A stretch of DNA of 64,000 nucleotides from Streptomyces niveus (GTDB lineage Bacteria > Actinomycetota > Actinomycetes > Streptomycetales > Streptomycetaceae), in assembly GCF_002009175.1 (NCBI RefSeq), contig NZ_CP018047.1, positions 2,852,001-2,916,000 of the forward strand, given 5' to 3'. Of this stretch, positions 41,894 through 51,010 are shown piece by piece (the stretch's first letter is position 1; each line of letters begins with the position of its first letter). A model generated the notes under the pieces. It had not been told where the DNA came from. It searched no databases and saw only the letters and a list, made by a program, of their open reading frames with translations. Made by a program: the position numbers and the translations under genes.

Positions 41894-43189
41894 GTGTCCG
41901 CATTGAAAAAGACCGCGTTGACGGTCCTCGCCGCCGCGTTGCTGCCCCTTCTGACCGCCGCGCCCGTCCTGGCGGACGACGCGGACGCGGACAGGTCCGA
42001 GGACAAGCAGCCGAAGCCCCCGGCGGCGATGTCGACGGTCGGCGGCACCCTCCTCGGCAAACCGGGCACCCAGGTGAATCTCGCCGCCGGTGTGCCGGTC
42101 CTGCCGAAGAAGCTGACCGGCAGATCCTGGATCGTCGCGGACGCCGAGAGCGGTGACGTCCTGGCCTCGCACAACGCGCACTGGCGGCTGCCGCCCGCGT
42201 CGACGCTGAAGATGCTCTTCGCCGACACGGTCCTGCCCGTGCTGCCGAAGGACCAGTCTCACAAGGTGACGACTGCGGATCTGGCCGGCGTCGGGGAGGG
42301 CAGCAGCCTCGTCGGGGTGAAGGAGGAGAGCACGTACACCGTCCACGACCTGTGGATGGGCGTGTTCCTGCGCTCGGGCAACGACGCCGTGCATGTCCTG
42401 TCCGAGATGAACGGCGGCATCAGCAAGACGGTCGCCGACATGAACAAGCACGCGGCCGAGCTGAAGGCGCTCGACACGCACGTCGTCTCGCCGGACGGGT
42501 ACGACGAGAAGGGGCAGGTCTCCAGCGCGTACGACCTCACCCTGATCGCCCGCTCCGGCCTCCAGAAGAAGGACTTCCGGGAGTACTCGTCGACCGTCAG
42601 GGTGCAGTTCCCCGGCGAGGAGAAGAAGGCGAAGAAGGGCAAGAAGGCCCCGAAGCGCGAGACCTTCGAGATCCAGAACACCAACCGGCTGCTGACCGGT
42701 GACGCGGGTCTGGACCCCTACAAGGGCATCGCCGGCGTCAAGAACGGCAACACCACCAACGCGGGCTCGACCTTCACCGGTGTCGCCGAGCGCGACGGCA
42801 AGGTCCTGCTGGTCACGGTCATGAACCCGTCCGGGGAGGAGAGCCTGGCGGTCTACCAGGAGACGGCCCGGCTGATGGACTGGGGCTTCACCGCCGCCGG
42901 GAAGGTCCAGCCGATCGGCGAGCTGGTGAAGCCCGGATCGGCCGGCGACGGCTCCGACAAGGAGGCCGTCGGGGACAAGGAGTCGGGCGGCAAGGGCGAG
43001 GCGGGCGGCGACGACGGGACGGACCAGGCCTCACTGGGCGACAAGGCTTCCGCGTCGTCGGGGTCGAGCGGCATGGGGATCGCGGTGGCCATCACGGGCG
43101 GCGCGCTGCTGCTCCTGGCGGCGGCGGTGTTCCTGGTGAACCGCCGCTGGCCGCTGCCCGACCTGGTCAAGCGCCTGCCGGGCCGCTAA
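41894..43189 (+). CDS. D-alanyl-D-alanine carboxypeptidase (S11) with variant KTG motif
   Basis: This penicillin-binding carboxypeptidase trims the terminal D-Ala of wall stem peptides. The 431 residues comprise a signal peptide 'LTVLAAALLPLLTAAPVLA', the catalytic domain, a Gly/Asp/Lys-rich stalk, and a C-terminal anchor 'MGIAVAITGGALLLLAAAVF'. SxxK is present as 'PPASTLKML' and SxN as 'LRSGNDAV'. The third motif, normally KTG, reads 'IAGVKNGNTTNAG', i.e. KNG. A Lys-rich insert 'EEKKAKKGKKAPKRE' interrupts the domain. The start is GTG 41894, leaderless. Its last 23 bp overlap the convergent YihY gene. Confidence 0.9.
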   Translation: MSALKKTALTVLAAALLPLLTAAPVLADDADADRSEDKQPKPPAAMSTVGGTLLGKPGTQVNLAAGVPVLPKKLTGRSWIVADAESGDVLASHNAHWRLPPASTLKMLFADTVLPVLPKDQSHKVTTADLAGVGEGSSLVGVKEESTYTVHDLWMGVFLRSGNDAVHVLSEMNGGISKTVADMNKHAAELKALDTHVVSPDGYDEKGQVSSAYDLTLIARSGLQKKDFREYSSTVRVQFPGEEKKAKKGKKAPKRETFEIQNTNRLLTGDAGLDPYKGIAGVKNGNTTNAGSTFTGVAERDGKVLLVTVMNPSGEESLAVYQETARLMDWGFTAAGKVQPIGELVKPGSAGDGSDKEAVGDKESGGKGEAGGDDGTDQASLGDKASASSGSSGMGIAVAITGGALLLLAAAVFLVNRRWPLPDLVKRLPGR

Positions 43190-44126
43190 AGCGTGTCGCG
43201 CCGGGGGCGACCGCCGCCGAATCCGTCGCGTCGTCGTCCGTCCCCGCCGTGTTCCCCTCCCCCTGTGACGGCTCGTCCTTGCCCGGCGTAGCCGTCCAGG
43301 CGGCACAGAACAGCATCAGCTTCGCCGTGAAGTTGATCCACAGCAGCAGCGCGACCGGTACCCCGAACGCGCCGTACAGGCTCTTGCCCGCGACGTCACG
43401 CACATAGCCGCCGAGCAGCAGCTTGAGCAGTTCGAAGCCGACCGCGCCGATCACCGCGGCGACGATCAGCCGGCGCCGTGGCGGATGCACGCCTGGCAGC
43501 AGCGTCAGCACGTACAGCAGGATGAGGAAGCCGGCGACGGCCGCCACGACGATCGCCGCGATCTGGAGCAGCACGCCGCCCGCGCCGCCCTCCGGGATGC
43601 CGAGCCGGTCGGCGCTCCAGCCGACGGCGGTGGAGCCGAGGGCGGACGCGCCGATCGAGGCGAGCGCGGTGACGCCGAGGCCGACGAGGATGACCGCGTC
43701 CTTGGCCTTCAGTACGAAGGGGTTTCCCTCGTCCGCGACGTCCAGCTCCCACACGGCGCGCAGGCACTCCCGCATCGAGCCGACCCAGCCGATGCCGGTG
43801 AACAGCAGCAGCGCGCCCGCCACCAGGCCCACGGTGCCCGCGTTGGCGACCAGCGCGTTGAGATCGAGCTGGTCGGAGATGCCGGGCACCTGGTCGGTGA
43901 GCTTGTCCTGGAGCCGGTCGAGCTGGTCCTTGCTGAGCAGCGTGGCCCCGATCGCCGCGCTCACGGTGATCAGCGGGAAGAGCGCCAGGAAGCTGATGAA
44001 GGTGATCGCCGCCGCGAGCCGGGACCAGTGCGTCCGGTCGAGGGTCTCGTAGGAACGCCAGGCGTGCGTCAGCATCAGCCGGGCCACGAGCGGCCCGACG
44101 ACGGGGAGTTTTTTCAGCCAGTCCAT
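43167..44126 (-). CDS. YihY/BrkB-family membrane protein
   Basis: This 319-residue protein has about six transmembrane helices. Family landmarks are 'LDRTHWSRLAAAITFISFLA', 'LFPLITVSAAIGA', 'LLLFTGIGWVGSMRECLRAV' and the C-terminal 'YGAFGVPVALLLWINFTAKL'. The last 45 residues are polar and disordered. These proteins were once called ribonuclease BN, but that enzyme is now assigned to a different gene; the present function is unknown, possibly transport. ATG 44126. It ends within the tail of dacA on the opposite strand. Confidence 0.87.
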   Translation of the reverse strand: MDWLKKLPVVGPLVARLMLTHAWRSYETLDRTHWSRLAAAITFISFLALFPLITVSAAIGATLLSKDQLDRLQDKLTDQVPGISDQLDLNALVANAGTVGLVAGALLLFTGIGWVGSMRECLRAVWELDVADEGNPFVLKAKDAVILVGLGVTALASIGASALGSTAVGWSADRLGIPEGGAGGVLLQIAAIVVAAVAGFLILLYVLTLLPGVHPPRRRLIVAAVIGAVGFELLKLLLGGYVRDVAGKSLYGAFGVPVALLLWINFTAKLMLFCAAWTATPGKDEPSQGEGNTAGTDDDATDSAAVAPGATRFSGPAGA

Positions 44127-44279
44127 GACGGAGACCTGCCCTCGGATCGGAGAACCAACGGTCGGGTACCCCGGAAGCCGATTCTCACGTCAGCGCTCGA
44201 CATCACTCACCCAACCACCCATTCATACGAGTACGGCAGCAAATACGGCTTATAACGCAGAGAATTACGTTTAGGGCGA

Positions 44280-44285
44280 TACCGT
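44280..44285 (+). promoter_or_regulatory. -10 box of a leaderless promoter (DprE1-like gene)
   Basis: TACCGT ends 7 nt before ATG 44293. The gap 44127-44292 is unusually AT-rich from 44220 to 44275 and serves both this gene and the divergent YihY gene. Confidence 0.5.
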
Positions 44286-44292
44286 CTCGATC

Positions 44293-45669
44293 ATGTCTGC
44301 CGAGATCGCCGAGCCTGTCACCGACGACATCGTCTCCGTCACCGGCTGGGGCCGCACCGCCCCCACGGCCCCCGCCCGTCTCGTACGGCCACGTTCTTAC
44401 GAGGAGACGGCGCGGGCCGTACGCGACTGCGGTACGCGCGGCGGCATCCCGCGCGGACTCGGCCGCGCCTACGGCGACGCCGCGCAGAACGCCGGCGGCT
44501 CCGTCATCCAGATGACCGCCCTGGACCGCGTCCTGTCCGTCGACACCGAGGCGGGGACGGTCAGCTGCGAGGCGGGGACCAGCCTGCACCGGCTGATGGA
44601 GGTGCTGCTGCCGCTGGGCTGGTTCGTGCCGGTGACGCCCGGGACCCGTCATGTCACGGTCGGCGGGGCGATCGGCGCGGACATCCACGGCAGGAACCAC
44701 CATGTGTCGGGCTCGTTCTCCCGCCACGTACTCTCCCTGGACCTGCTGACCGCCGACGGCTCCGTACACAGGGTCGTCCCCGGCACGCCGCTCTTCGACG
44801 CGACGGCCGGAGGCATGGGGCTCACGGGAGTGATCCTGGCGGCGACCTTCCGGCTGCACCCCGTCGAGACCTCACTGATGTCCGTCGACACCGAACGCGC
44901 CACGGACCTGGACGATCTGATGGCCCGTCTCACCACGTCGGACCACGCCTACCACTACTCGGCCGCCTGGATCGATCTGCTCGCCCGCGGCTCCTCCTTG
45001 GGACGCTCCGTCCTCACCCGTGGCAACCACACACCGCTCGCCGAGCTGCCCGCGCGGGCCCGCAGACGGCCGCTGGCCTTCCGGCCCACCCGGCTCCCCG
45101 GCGCGCCCTCCTACGTACCCGAGGGGCTGCTGCGCCGGAAGACGGCCGGACTCTTCAACGAGCTCCGGTACCGGGGGGCGCCGCGCCGGCGGACCGGCGA
45201 ACTCCGGCGCGTCCCCGCCTTCTTCCATCCGCTGGACGGCGTACCGCACTGGAACCGGCTGTACGGGCGCGGCGGCTGCGTCCGGTACCAGTTCGCCGTC
45301 GGGCACGGCCAGGAGGAGGCGCTGATCCGGATCGTGCGACGCATCGTCAGGCGCGGCTGCCCCTCTTTCCTCGCCGTGCTCAAGCGTCTCGGCGCGGGTG
45401 ATCCCGGCTGGCTCTCCTTCCCCATGGCCGGCTGGACACTCGCGCTGGACATCCCCACCGGTCCGACCGGCCTGGGCTCCTTCCTCGACGAGCTGGACCA
45501 GGACGTCGCCGCCGCCGGGGGCCGGGTCTGTCTCGCGAAGGACTCACGACTGCGGCCGGAGCTGCTGGCCGCGATGTATCCGCGACTGGACGAGTTCCGG
45601 TCGCTGCGGGCCGAGTTGGACCCGCGCGCGGTCTTCGTCTCCGATCTCTCCCGCCGTCTCTCGATCTGA
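44293..45669 (+). CDS. DprE1-like FAD-dependent oxidoreductase
   Basis: This 458-residue protein is of the decaprenylphosphoryl-ribose 2'-oxidase family (VAO/PCMH fold). FAD-binding stretches are 'GIPRGLGRAYGDAAQNAGG' and 'VTVGGAIGADIHGRNHHVSG', followed by 'SFSRHVLSLDLLTADGSV' and 'GGMGLTGVILAATFRL'. The C-terminal cap has 'VCLAKDSRLRPELLAAMYPR'. With the reductase encoded 80 bp downstream it would epimerise a polyprenyl-phospho-sugar at C2, as in mycobacterial arabinan synthesis. Streptomycetes are not known for arabinogalactan, so the product may differ. No ribosome site; a leaderless start at ATG 44293 is likely. Confidence 0.85.
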   Translation: MSAEIAEPVTDDIVSVTGWGRTAPTAPARLVRPRSYEETARAVRDCGTRGGIPRGLGRAYGDAAQNAGGSVIQMTALDRVLSVDTEAGTVSCEAGTSLHRLMEVLLPLGWFVPVTPGTRHVTVGGAIGADIHGRNHHVSGSFSRHVLSLDLLTADGSVHRVVPGTPLFDATAGGMGLTGVILAATFRLHPVETSLMSVDTERATDLDDLMARLTTSDHAYHYSAAWIDLLARGSSLGRSVLTRGNHTPLAELPARARRRPLAFRPTRLPGAPSYVPEGLLRRKTAGLFNELRYRGAPRRRTGELRRVPAFFHPLDGVPHWNRLYGRGGCVRYQFAVGHGQEEALIRIVRRIVRRGCPSFLAVLKRLGAGDPGWLSFPMAGWTLALDIPTGPTGLGSFLDELDQDVAAAGGRVCLAKDSRLRPELLAAMYPRLDEFRSLRAELDPRAVFVSDLSRRLSI

Positions 45670-45748
45670 CGGCCCCGGCCGCCGTCTCAGTCCCGCCTCA
45701 GTGCCTATGAGGCTCATCCCGCCCCCTCGCTGCAAGGAGCACCGCACC

Positions 45749-46504
45749 ATGAAGGACGCCTTCGGCATTCCGCAGTCCCTGCTCGTCCTCGGTGGCACGT
45801 CCGAGATCGCGCTGGCCACGGCACGCCGGCTGATCGCGCGCCGTACGCGCACGGTCTGGCTGGCCGGGCGCGCGTCGCCCGCGCTCGACACCGCGGCCGA
45901 GCAGCTGCGTACCCAGGGCGCGGACGTCCGCACCGTCGACTTCGACGCGCTCGACCCGGACTCGCACGCGGAGGTGCTCGGCAAGGTCTTCGCGGAGGGC
46001 GACATCGACATGACGCTGCTCGCCTTCGGCGTACTCGGCGACCAGGCGCACGACGAGGCGGATCCGCTGTCGGCCGTCAGGGTCGCGCAGACGAACTACA
46101 CGGGCGCGGTCTCGGCCGGTCTGGTGTGCGCGGCGGCGATGCAGACGCAGGGGCACGGTTCGCTCGTGGTGCTGTCGTCGGTGGCCGGTGAGCGGGCGCG
46201 GCGCGCCAACTTCATCTACGGGTCGAGCAAGGCGGGTCTGGACGCGTTCGCGCAGGGGCTCGGGGACGCGATGCACGGCACGGGTGTGCATGTGATGGTC
46301 GTGCGGCCCGGCTTCGTACGGACGAGGAGGACGGCCGGGCTGGAGGAGACGCCGCTGGCGACCACGCCGGAGGCGGTGGCGGCGGCCGTGGAGCTGGGTC
46401 TGCGGCGCCGCTCGGAGACGGTGTGGGTGCCGGGGGCGCTGCGGGTGGCGATGTCGCTGCTGCGGCATCTGCCGAGGCCGGTGTTCCGGCGGCTGCCGAT
46501 CTGA
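45749..46504 (+). CDS. DprE2-like short-chain dehydrogenase
   Basis: This 251-residue NAD(P)-binding reductase has a Rossmann loop in the DprE2 form 'LLVLGGTSEIALATARRL', the catalytic Ser in 'VVLSSVAGERARRANFIYGS' and Tyr-x-x-x-Lys in 'YGSSKAGLDAFAQGLGD'. The C-terminus 'LRHLPRPVFRRLPI' is hydrophobic and basic, as in the membrane-associated mycobacterial enzyme. ATG 45749 follows AAGGAG with 9-nt spacing. It most likely reduces the 2-keto intermediate made by the DprE1-like partner. Confidence 0.85.
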   Translation: MKDAFGIPQSLLVLGGTSEIALATARRLIARRTRTVWLAGRASPALDTAAEQLRTQGADVRTVDFDALDPDSHAEVLGKVFAEGDIDMTLLAFGVLGDQAHDEADPLSAVRVAQTNYTGAVSAGLVCAAAMQTQGHGSLVVLSSVAGERARRANFIYGSSKAGLDAFAQGLGDAMHGTGVHVMVVRPGFVRTRRTAGLEETPLATTPEAVAAAVELGLRRRSETVWVPGALRVAMSLLRHLPRPVFRRLPI

Positions 46505-46579
46505 GTCCGTACGGCTGACGGTCCGGGTGCCGTGCCGGGTGCTGTGCCGGTGCGGGTGCCGGCGCTGCCGTCGATGCGT

Positions 46580-47176
46580 CTACTGACGCAGCGAAGAGGT
46601 CGCGGGCAGGTCGACGGGGGTGCTCTGGGAGGGCACTCCCGTCATCTCCGTACCGCCGCCGAAGACGTACTCGTGCAGCATCCGCCACACACCGTCCGAC
46701 CCCTGCTCGTACAGCCCGAAGGACGTGCAGCTCCAGCGGGCGGTGTAGTCGGCCAGCTCCTCGTACGCCCGGTCCATCGCCTCCTCGGAGATGGCGTGCG
46801 CCACCGTCACATGGGGGTGGTACGGGAACTGGAGTTCGCGCACCAGCGGTCCGGACGCCTCCCTGACCCGCTTCTGGAGCCAGGTGCACGCCGAGCCGCC
46901 CTCGACGACCTGGACGAAGACCACCGGCGACAGCGGGCGGAAGGTGCCCGTGCCGTAGAGCCGCATCGGGAAGGGACGGCCCGCCGTGGCGACCGAGGCC
47001 AGGTGCGCCTCGATGGTCGGCAGAGTCGAGGCGTCGACCTCGGTCGGCGGCAGGAGCGTGACATGCGTGGGAATGCCGTGCGCGGCAGGGTCGCCGAAGC
47101 CCGCGCGGCACTCCTGGAGCAGGCTGCCGTACGGCTCCGGGACCGCGATCGAAACGCCGAGCGTTACGGTCCCCAC
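46580..47176 (-). CDS. 2H phosphoesterase (2'-5' RNA ligase-like)
   Basis: This 198-residue protein has the two His-x-Thr motifs of the 2H superfamily: 'IPTHVTLLPPTEVD' near residue 38 and 'YHPHVTVAHAISEEA' near residue 123. These hydrolyse or form 2'-5' or cyclic phosphodiester bonds in RNA or nucleotides. No membrane or signal segment. GTG 47176 is preceded by GAGGAG at 6 nt, a strong site. It converges on the DprE2-like gene and lies 220 bp from trpS. Substrate unknown; the name 'RNA ligase' is historical. Confidence 0.85.
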   Translation of the reverse strand: MGTVTLGVSIAVPEPYGSLLQECRAGFGDPAAHGIPTHVTLLPPTEVDASTLPTIEAHLASVATAGRPFPMRLYGTGTFRPLSPVVFVQVVEGGSACTWLQKRVREASGPLVRELQFPYHPHVTVAHAISEEAMDRAYEELADYTARWSCTSFGLYEQGSDGVWRMLHEYVFGGGTEMTGVPSQSTPVDLPATSSLRQ

Positions 47177-47396
47177 GTCGTTCTCCTCAGTCCGTGTGTG
47201 TGCCGGTGATGCGGTGGTGCTCCGTGCGGTCGGTCCGGGCGTGGCCGATTCCGTCCCTGCGCCAGTGTGGCGCTCACACCGTTCTTCTGGCCAGGGTCCT
47301 TGGTCAGCAGTACGCGGACGGCGCGTATGCGCTATGGCGCCGTCCGCGGTCGGCCGGGAGGGGCGAGCCGGGACCGGCACGCCCGCCCCGGTCCCT

Positions 47397-48416
47397 TCAG
47401 TGCTTCGCGGGCAGGAAGCCGATCCGGTCGTACGCCTGGGCAAGCGTCTCCGCGGCGACCGTGCGGGCCTTCTCCGCGCCCTCGGCCAGGATCGAGTCCA
47501 GCGTCTCCGGATCGTCCAGATATTCCTGGGTCCGGCTCCGGAAAGGTGTGACGAAGTCGACCATGGCCTCGGCCAGGTCCACCTTCAGCGCGCCGTAGCC
47601 CTTGCCCTCGTACTTCTTCTCCAGATCCGCGATGCTCGCGCCCGTGAGTGTGGAGTAGATCGTGAGGAGGTTGCTGATGCCCGGCTTGTCCGCGGCGTCG
47701 AAGCGGATCTCGGTGCCCGTGTCGGTGACGGCGCTCTTGATCTTCTTCGCCGTGACCTTGGGGTCGTCCAGCAGATTGACCAGGCCCTTCGGCGTGGAGG
47801 CCGACTTGCTCATCTTGACCGTCGGGTCCTGGAGGTCGTAGATCTTCGCGACCTCCTTGACGATGTGCGGCTTCGGGATCGTGAACGTACTCCCGAAGCG
47901 GGAGTTGAAGCGCTCGGCGAGGTCACGTGTCAGCTCGACGTGCTGGCGCTGGTCCTCGCCGACCGGGACGGAGTCCGCCTGGTAGAGCAGGATGTCGGCG
48001 ACCTGGAGGATCGGATACGTGAAGAGTCCGACCGTGGCGCGGTCGGCGCCCTGCTTGGCGGACTTGTCCTTGAACTGCGTCATGCGGGAGGCCTCGCCGA
48101 AGCCCGTCAGACAGTTCATCACCCAGCCGAGCTGGGCGTGTTCGGGTACGTGGCTCTGGATGAACAGCGTGCAGCGCTGGGGGTCGAGACCGGCGGCGAG
48201 GAGCTGCGCGGCCGCGAGCCTGGTGTTGGCGCGCAGGTCGGCGGGCTCCTGCGGCATGGTGATCGCGTGCAGGTCCACGACCATGTAGAACGCGTCGTGG
48301 GTTTCTTGCAGCGCCACATACTGCCGGATCGCACCGAGGTAGTTCCCGAGATGGAACGAGCCTGCGGTGGGCTGGATACCGGAGAGCGCGCGAGGACGAG
48401 TGGCCATGTTGGACAT
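47397..48416 (-). CDS. trpS: Tryptophanyl-tRNA synthetase
   Basis: This class I enzyme charges tRNA-Trp. The 339 residues show the HIGH-type motif '[14 protein letters not shown]', '[18 protein letters not shown]', '[20 protein letters not shown]', and the signature '[12 protein letters not shown]'. The start is ATG 48416 or ATG 48407; only a weak GAGAGA precedes the first. No T-box or leader peptide with Trp codons is visible between it and the divergent sigma factor gene. Streptomyces often carry two trpS genes, one of them resistant to indolmycin; which type this is cannot be decided by eye. Confidence 0.95.
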   Translation of the reverse strand: MSNMATRPRALSGIQPTAGSFHLGNYLGAIRQYVALQETHDAFYMVVDLHAITMPQEPADLRANTRLAAAQLLAAGLDPQRCTLFIQSHVPEHAQLGWVMNCLTGFGEASRMTQFKDKSAKQGADRATVGLFTYPILQVADILLYQADSVPVGEDQRQHVELTRDLAERFNSRFGSTFTIPKPHIVKEVAKIYDLQDPTVKMSKSASTPKGLVNLLDDPKVTAKKIKSAVTDTGTEIRFDAADKPGISNLLTIYSTLTGASIADLEKKYEGKGYGALKVDLAEAMVDFVTPFRSRTQEYLDDPETLDSILAEGAEKARTVAAETLAQAYDRIGFLPAKH

Positions 48417-48485
48417 TCTCTCAGGTGGGGCCGCCAGGTCGGGACAGGCTGGGAACCGATCTGGGGTGAGCGGTGTATCAAAAGG

Positions 48486-49127
48486 GTGAGGACACGGGAG
48501 GGGACCCTGGAGGGGGGCCGCATCCTGACGGTTGCGGATGAGTGGACTGTCATCGCGCGTGTGCGTTCCGGCGAGCGGGAGGCGTACGCGGAGCTGGTGC
48601 GCGCCTATACGGGGATCGCGCTGCGCGTGGCGGTGGCCTGCGGCGCGGGGGCGGACGCGGAGGACGTGGTGCAGTCCGCGTTCATCAAGGCGTATCTGTC
48701 CCTGGGGAGCTTCAAGGACGGCGCGTCGTTCCGCCCCTGGCTGATACGGATCGTGGCCAACGAGACGAGGAACACCGTGCGGTCGGCGGTCCGGCTGCGG
48801 GCCGTGGCGGGGCGGGAGGCCGCTCTGTCACGGGGTGAGCCGCTGATACCGGAGTCGGCCGATCCCGTGGTGGCCGCGATGGAGGAGGAGCGGAGCGCCG
48901 AGCTGTGGGCGGCGCTCGACGAGCTGAGCGACGACCACCGCGATGTGGTGACGTGCCGGTATCTGCTGGAGATGAGCGAGGCGGAGACGGCGGAGACGCT
49001 GGGCTGGCCGCGGGGCACGGTGAAGTCGAGGCTGAGCCGCGCGCTGAAGCTGATGGGCGGACTGCTGGCGCCCGGGTCCGAGTGGGAGCCGGGGCCGGAG
49101 AAGGGAGGGGGTGACGGACATGGATGA
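48486..49127 (+). CDS. ECF-type RNA polymerase sigma factor (second)
   Basis: This 213-residue protein has region 2 as '[20 protein letters not shown]', '[20 protein letters not shown]' and '[15 protein letters not shown]', and region 4 as '[20 protein letters not shown]' with HTH '[20 protein letters not shown]'. GTG 48486 is the only standard start in frame before the fold and lacks a ribosome site. It overlaps the next gene by 17 bp, so the two are co-translated. Divergent from trpS. Confidence 0.88.
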   Translation: MRTREGTLEGGRILTVADEWTVIARVRSGEREAYAELVRAYTGIALRVAVACGAGADAEDVVQSAFIKAYLSLGSFKDGASFRPWLIRIVANETRNTVRSAVRLRAVAGREAALSRGEPLIPESADPVVAAMEEERSAELWAALDELSDDHRDVVTCRYLLEMSEAETAETLGWPRGTVKSRLSRALKLMGGLLAPGSEWEPGPEKGGGDGHG

Positions 49128-50028
49128 CGGTGAGCGTGAGGATCTTGCCGAGGAGTTGCGGGCGCTGGGGCGCGGTATGCGGGTCCCGGATGTCGACGGC
49201 GAGACGATGGCCGAGCGTGTCCTGGCCCAGCTCCTCGCCGATACGGCGCCCGTGCCGGCATCGGGCCCGGCCTCCGGGCCGGTATCCGAACCGGCCTCCG
49301 AGCCCGTATCCGTCACGCCTTCCGGCCCGGCATCGGCGCGGGGCTCCGGGTGGGCGGCTCGGTCGGCGCGGCTGCGCCGGCTGCTGCGCGGCAGGTGGCG
49401 CGCGCTGGCGGCCGGGCTGTCGGGGCTGCTGGTCGTGCTGGTGCTGACGCCGCCGGTGCGGGCTGCGGTGGCCGACTGGTTCGACTTCGGCGGGGTCCGG
49501 GTGCGGTACGACCCGACGACGACGCCCGGTCCGGGCGCGCGGGTGCCGGGCTGCGGCGATCCGGTGCCGATCGGGGAAGTGGAGCGGCGGGCCGGATTCG
49601 CACCACGGATTCCGGCCGAGCTGGGAGAGCCCGACCAGGTGTCGCTGGAGGGGGTGTCGGCGGGTCGTCCGGTGGTGAGTCTTTGCTGGACGGACTCCGG
49701 CGGCCGGACCATACGGCTGGAGGAGTTCCGGGCCGGTCTGGACCTGGGGTTCTCGAAGCAGGTCCGGTACATGCCTCAGTGGGTGGCGCTGCACACCGGC
49801 GGTCCGAACGGCTCGACGGGTCTGTGGTTCGCCGATCCTCATCTGCTGCGATTCCGATTGATCGACGGCCGGGGTGAGGGCTGGACGCGGTCGGCGCGGA
49901 CGGCCGGTCCCACGTTGCTGTGGGAGGACGGCGGACCGGGCGGGAGCGCCGGCGAGCCCCTGACGCTGCGGCTGGAGGGCGTGGAGTCGCTGGAGCGCGC
50001 GACGGCGGTCGCGCGGTCGATGCGCTGA
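49111..50028 (+). CDS. Membrane partner of the second sigma factor
   Basis: This 305-residue protein has a cytoplasmic part of about 105 residues with a Pro/Ser/Val repeat (PASGPVSEP-type), one transmembrane helix 'WRALAAGLSGLLVVLVLTPP', and an outside domain starting 'VRAAVADWFDFGGVRVRYDP' that contains two widely spaced Cys. There is no zinc anti-sigma motif. The position, overlapping the sigma gene, argues for an anti-sigma or sensor role. GTG 49111 (AAGGGAGG just upstream) or ATG 49120. Outside domains of this kind resemble DUF4367/RseB-like folds, but I am unsure. Confidence 0.7.
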   Translation: MTDMDDGEREDLAEELRALGRGMRVPDVDGETMAERVLAQLLADTAPVPASGPASGPVSEPASEPVSVTPSGPASARGSGWAARSARLRRLLRGRWRALAAGLSGLLVVLVLTPPVRAAVADWFDFGGVRVRYDPTTTPGPGARVPGCGDPVPIGEVERRAGFAPRIPAELGEPDQVSLEGVSAGRPVVSLCWTDSGGRTIRLEEFRAGLDLGFSKQVRYMPQWVALHTGGPNGSTGLWFADPHLLRFRLIDGRGEGWTRSARTAGPTLLWEDGGPGGSAGEPLTLRLEGVESLERATAVARSMR

Positions 50029-50131
50029 CCGAAGACGGTGAAGGGGATCGGGAACCGGTTCGGCTCGGGCGGTGTACAGGAAGTGACGCGAAGGCGGTCC
50101 GGACGGTCCGGGCCCCGCGTCGGCAGGGGGA

Positions 50132-50869
50132 ATGATGCGACTTCGACGTACGAGCACGGTCCGACGGCTCGCGGCTCTCATCGCGGTCACGGCGCTGACC
50201 TGGGTGTTCGCCCCAAGCGCGGTGGCCGGTGGCCCGACGAGCGTGCTGATCACCTCTCCGGAGAGCGCGGAGACGGCCTCGCTCTACCACAGCGACGCGG
50301 AGTACGAGGCGCTGTCGAAGCAGCTCGGCGGTGAGGAGATGGGGGCGCTGCCGGAGGGACGGAAGAAGCGGCCGGGGTCCCTGGACTCGGCGATGGGCTC
50401 CCGGCAGATCAATGTGACGTGGATGATCCACGACGCACAGCCCTGGCGGCTGGACCAGGTGTATCCGAGCGCGGACACCTCGGAGATCTGGATACATACG
50501 TCCGTGGTCATGCGGGGCACGGAGACCGGCGTATGGCACCGGGCGGAGGAACCGGCCGCGCTGCGCGCGCTGTTGAAGAAGATCGGCGTCATGGGTGAGA
50601 AGACGGTGGAGGGGGCCGGCGCGGCGGTCCCGCCCGCCAGTGAGACGGAGGGGACGGAGAGTACGGAGGAGACGCGTGAGAGGGACGAGGCGGCCGGGGT
50701 CTCGTCCGGCGGCACGGACGGCTGGTGGTGGGCGATACCGGCGCTGGGGGCCGGGGTGGTGCTGGGCCTGGTGCTGCGCCCGCTGGCGGGACGACTGCCC
50801 AGGCCGCCTTTTCGACGGGGCGGGGAGAGGCCGGAGGCGGGTCCGCGCCGACAGCTGCTCGACGTGTGA
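50132..50869 (+). CDS. Secreted membrane-anchored protein, sigma-factor operon
   Basis: This 245-residue protein has a signal peptide 'RLAALIAVTALTWVFAPSAV' cut near 'AVA-GGP', a mature domain with 'TSVLITSPESAETASLYHSD', 'GSRQINVTWMIHDAQPWRLD' and 'SEIWIHTSVVM', a Glu/Thr-rich linker, then a C-terminal helix 'WWAIPALGAGVVLGLVLRP' and a basic tail. It is the third gene of the sigma unit, 103 bp downstream of the membrane partner. ATG 50132 or 50135, with GGGGGA upstream. Possibly the signal-sensing component; no family recognised. Confidence 0.7.
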   Translation: MMRLRRTSTVRRLAALIAVTALTWVFAPSAVAGGPTSVLITSPESAETASLYHSDAEYEALSKQLGGEEMGALPEGRKKRPGSLDSAMGSRQINVTWMIHDAQPWRLDQVYPSADTSEIWIHTSVVMRGTETGVWHRAEEPAALRALLKKIGVMGEKTVEGAGAAVPPASETEGTESTEETRERDEAAGVSSGGTDGWWWAIPALGAGVVLGLVLRPLAGRLPRPPFRRGGERPEAGPRRQLLDV

Positions 50870-51010
50870 TCCAACCCGACCCGCCTGCGGGGTTGTCTCC
50901 CAGGGCACGCCGGGGGCAAGGTTTCTTCGTCCACACTGGCGAGTGACGATAGAAACAGGGGCGCTACCGCGTCCTGACCGGATGGCTCGGCTCGACCGAA
51001 CGGAGAACCC

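Noticed and set aside
48417..48485. Trp attenuator or T-box before trpS
   Set aside because: Only 69 bp separate trpS from the divergent sigma gene and no leader peptide, Trp codon run or T-box core is visible.
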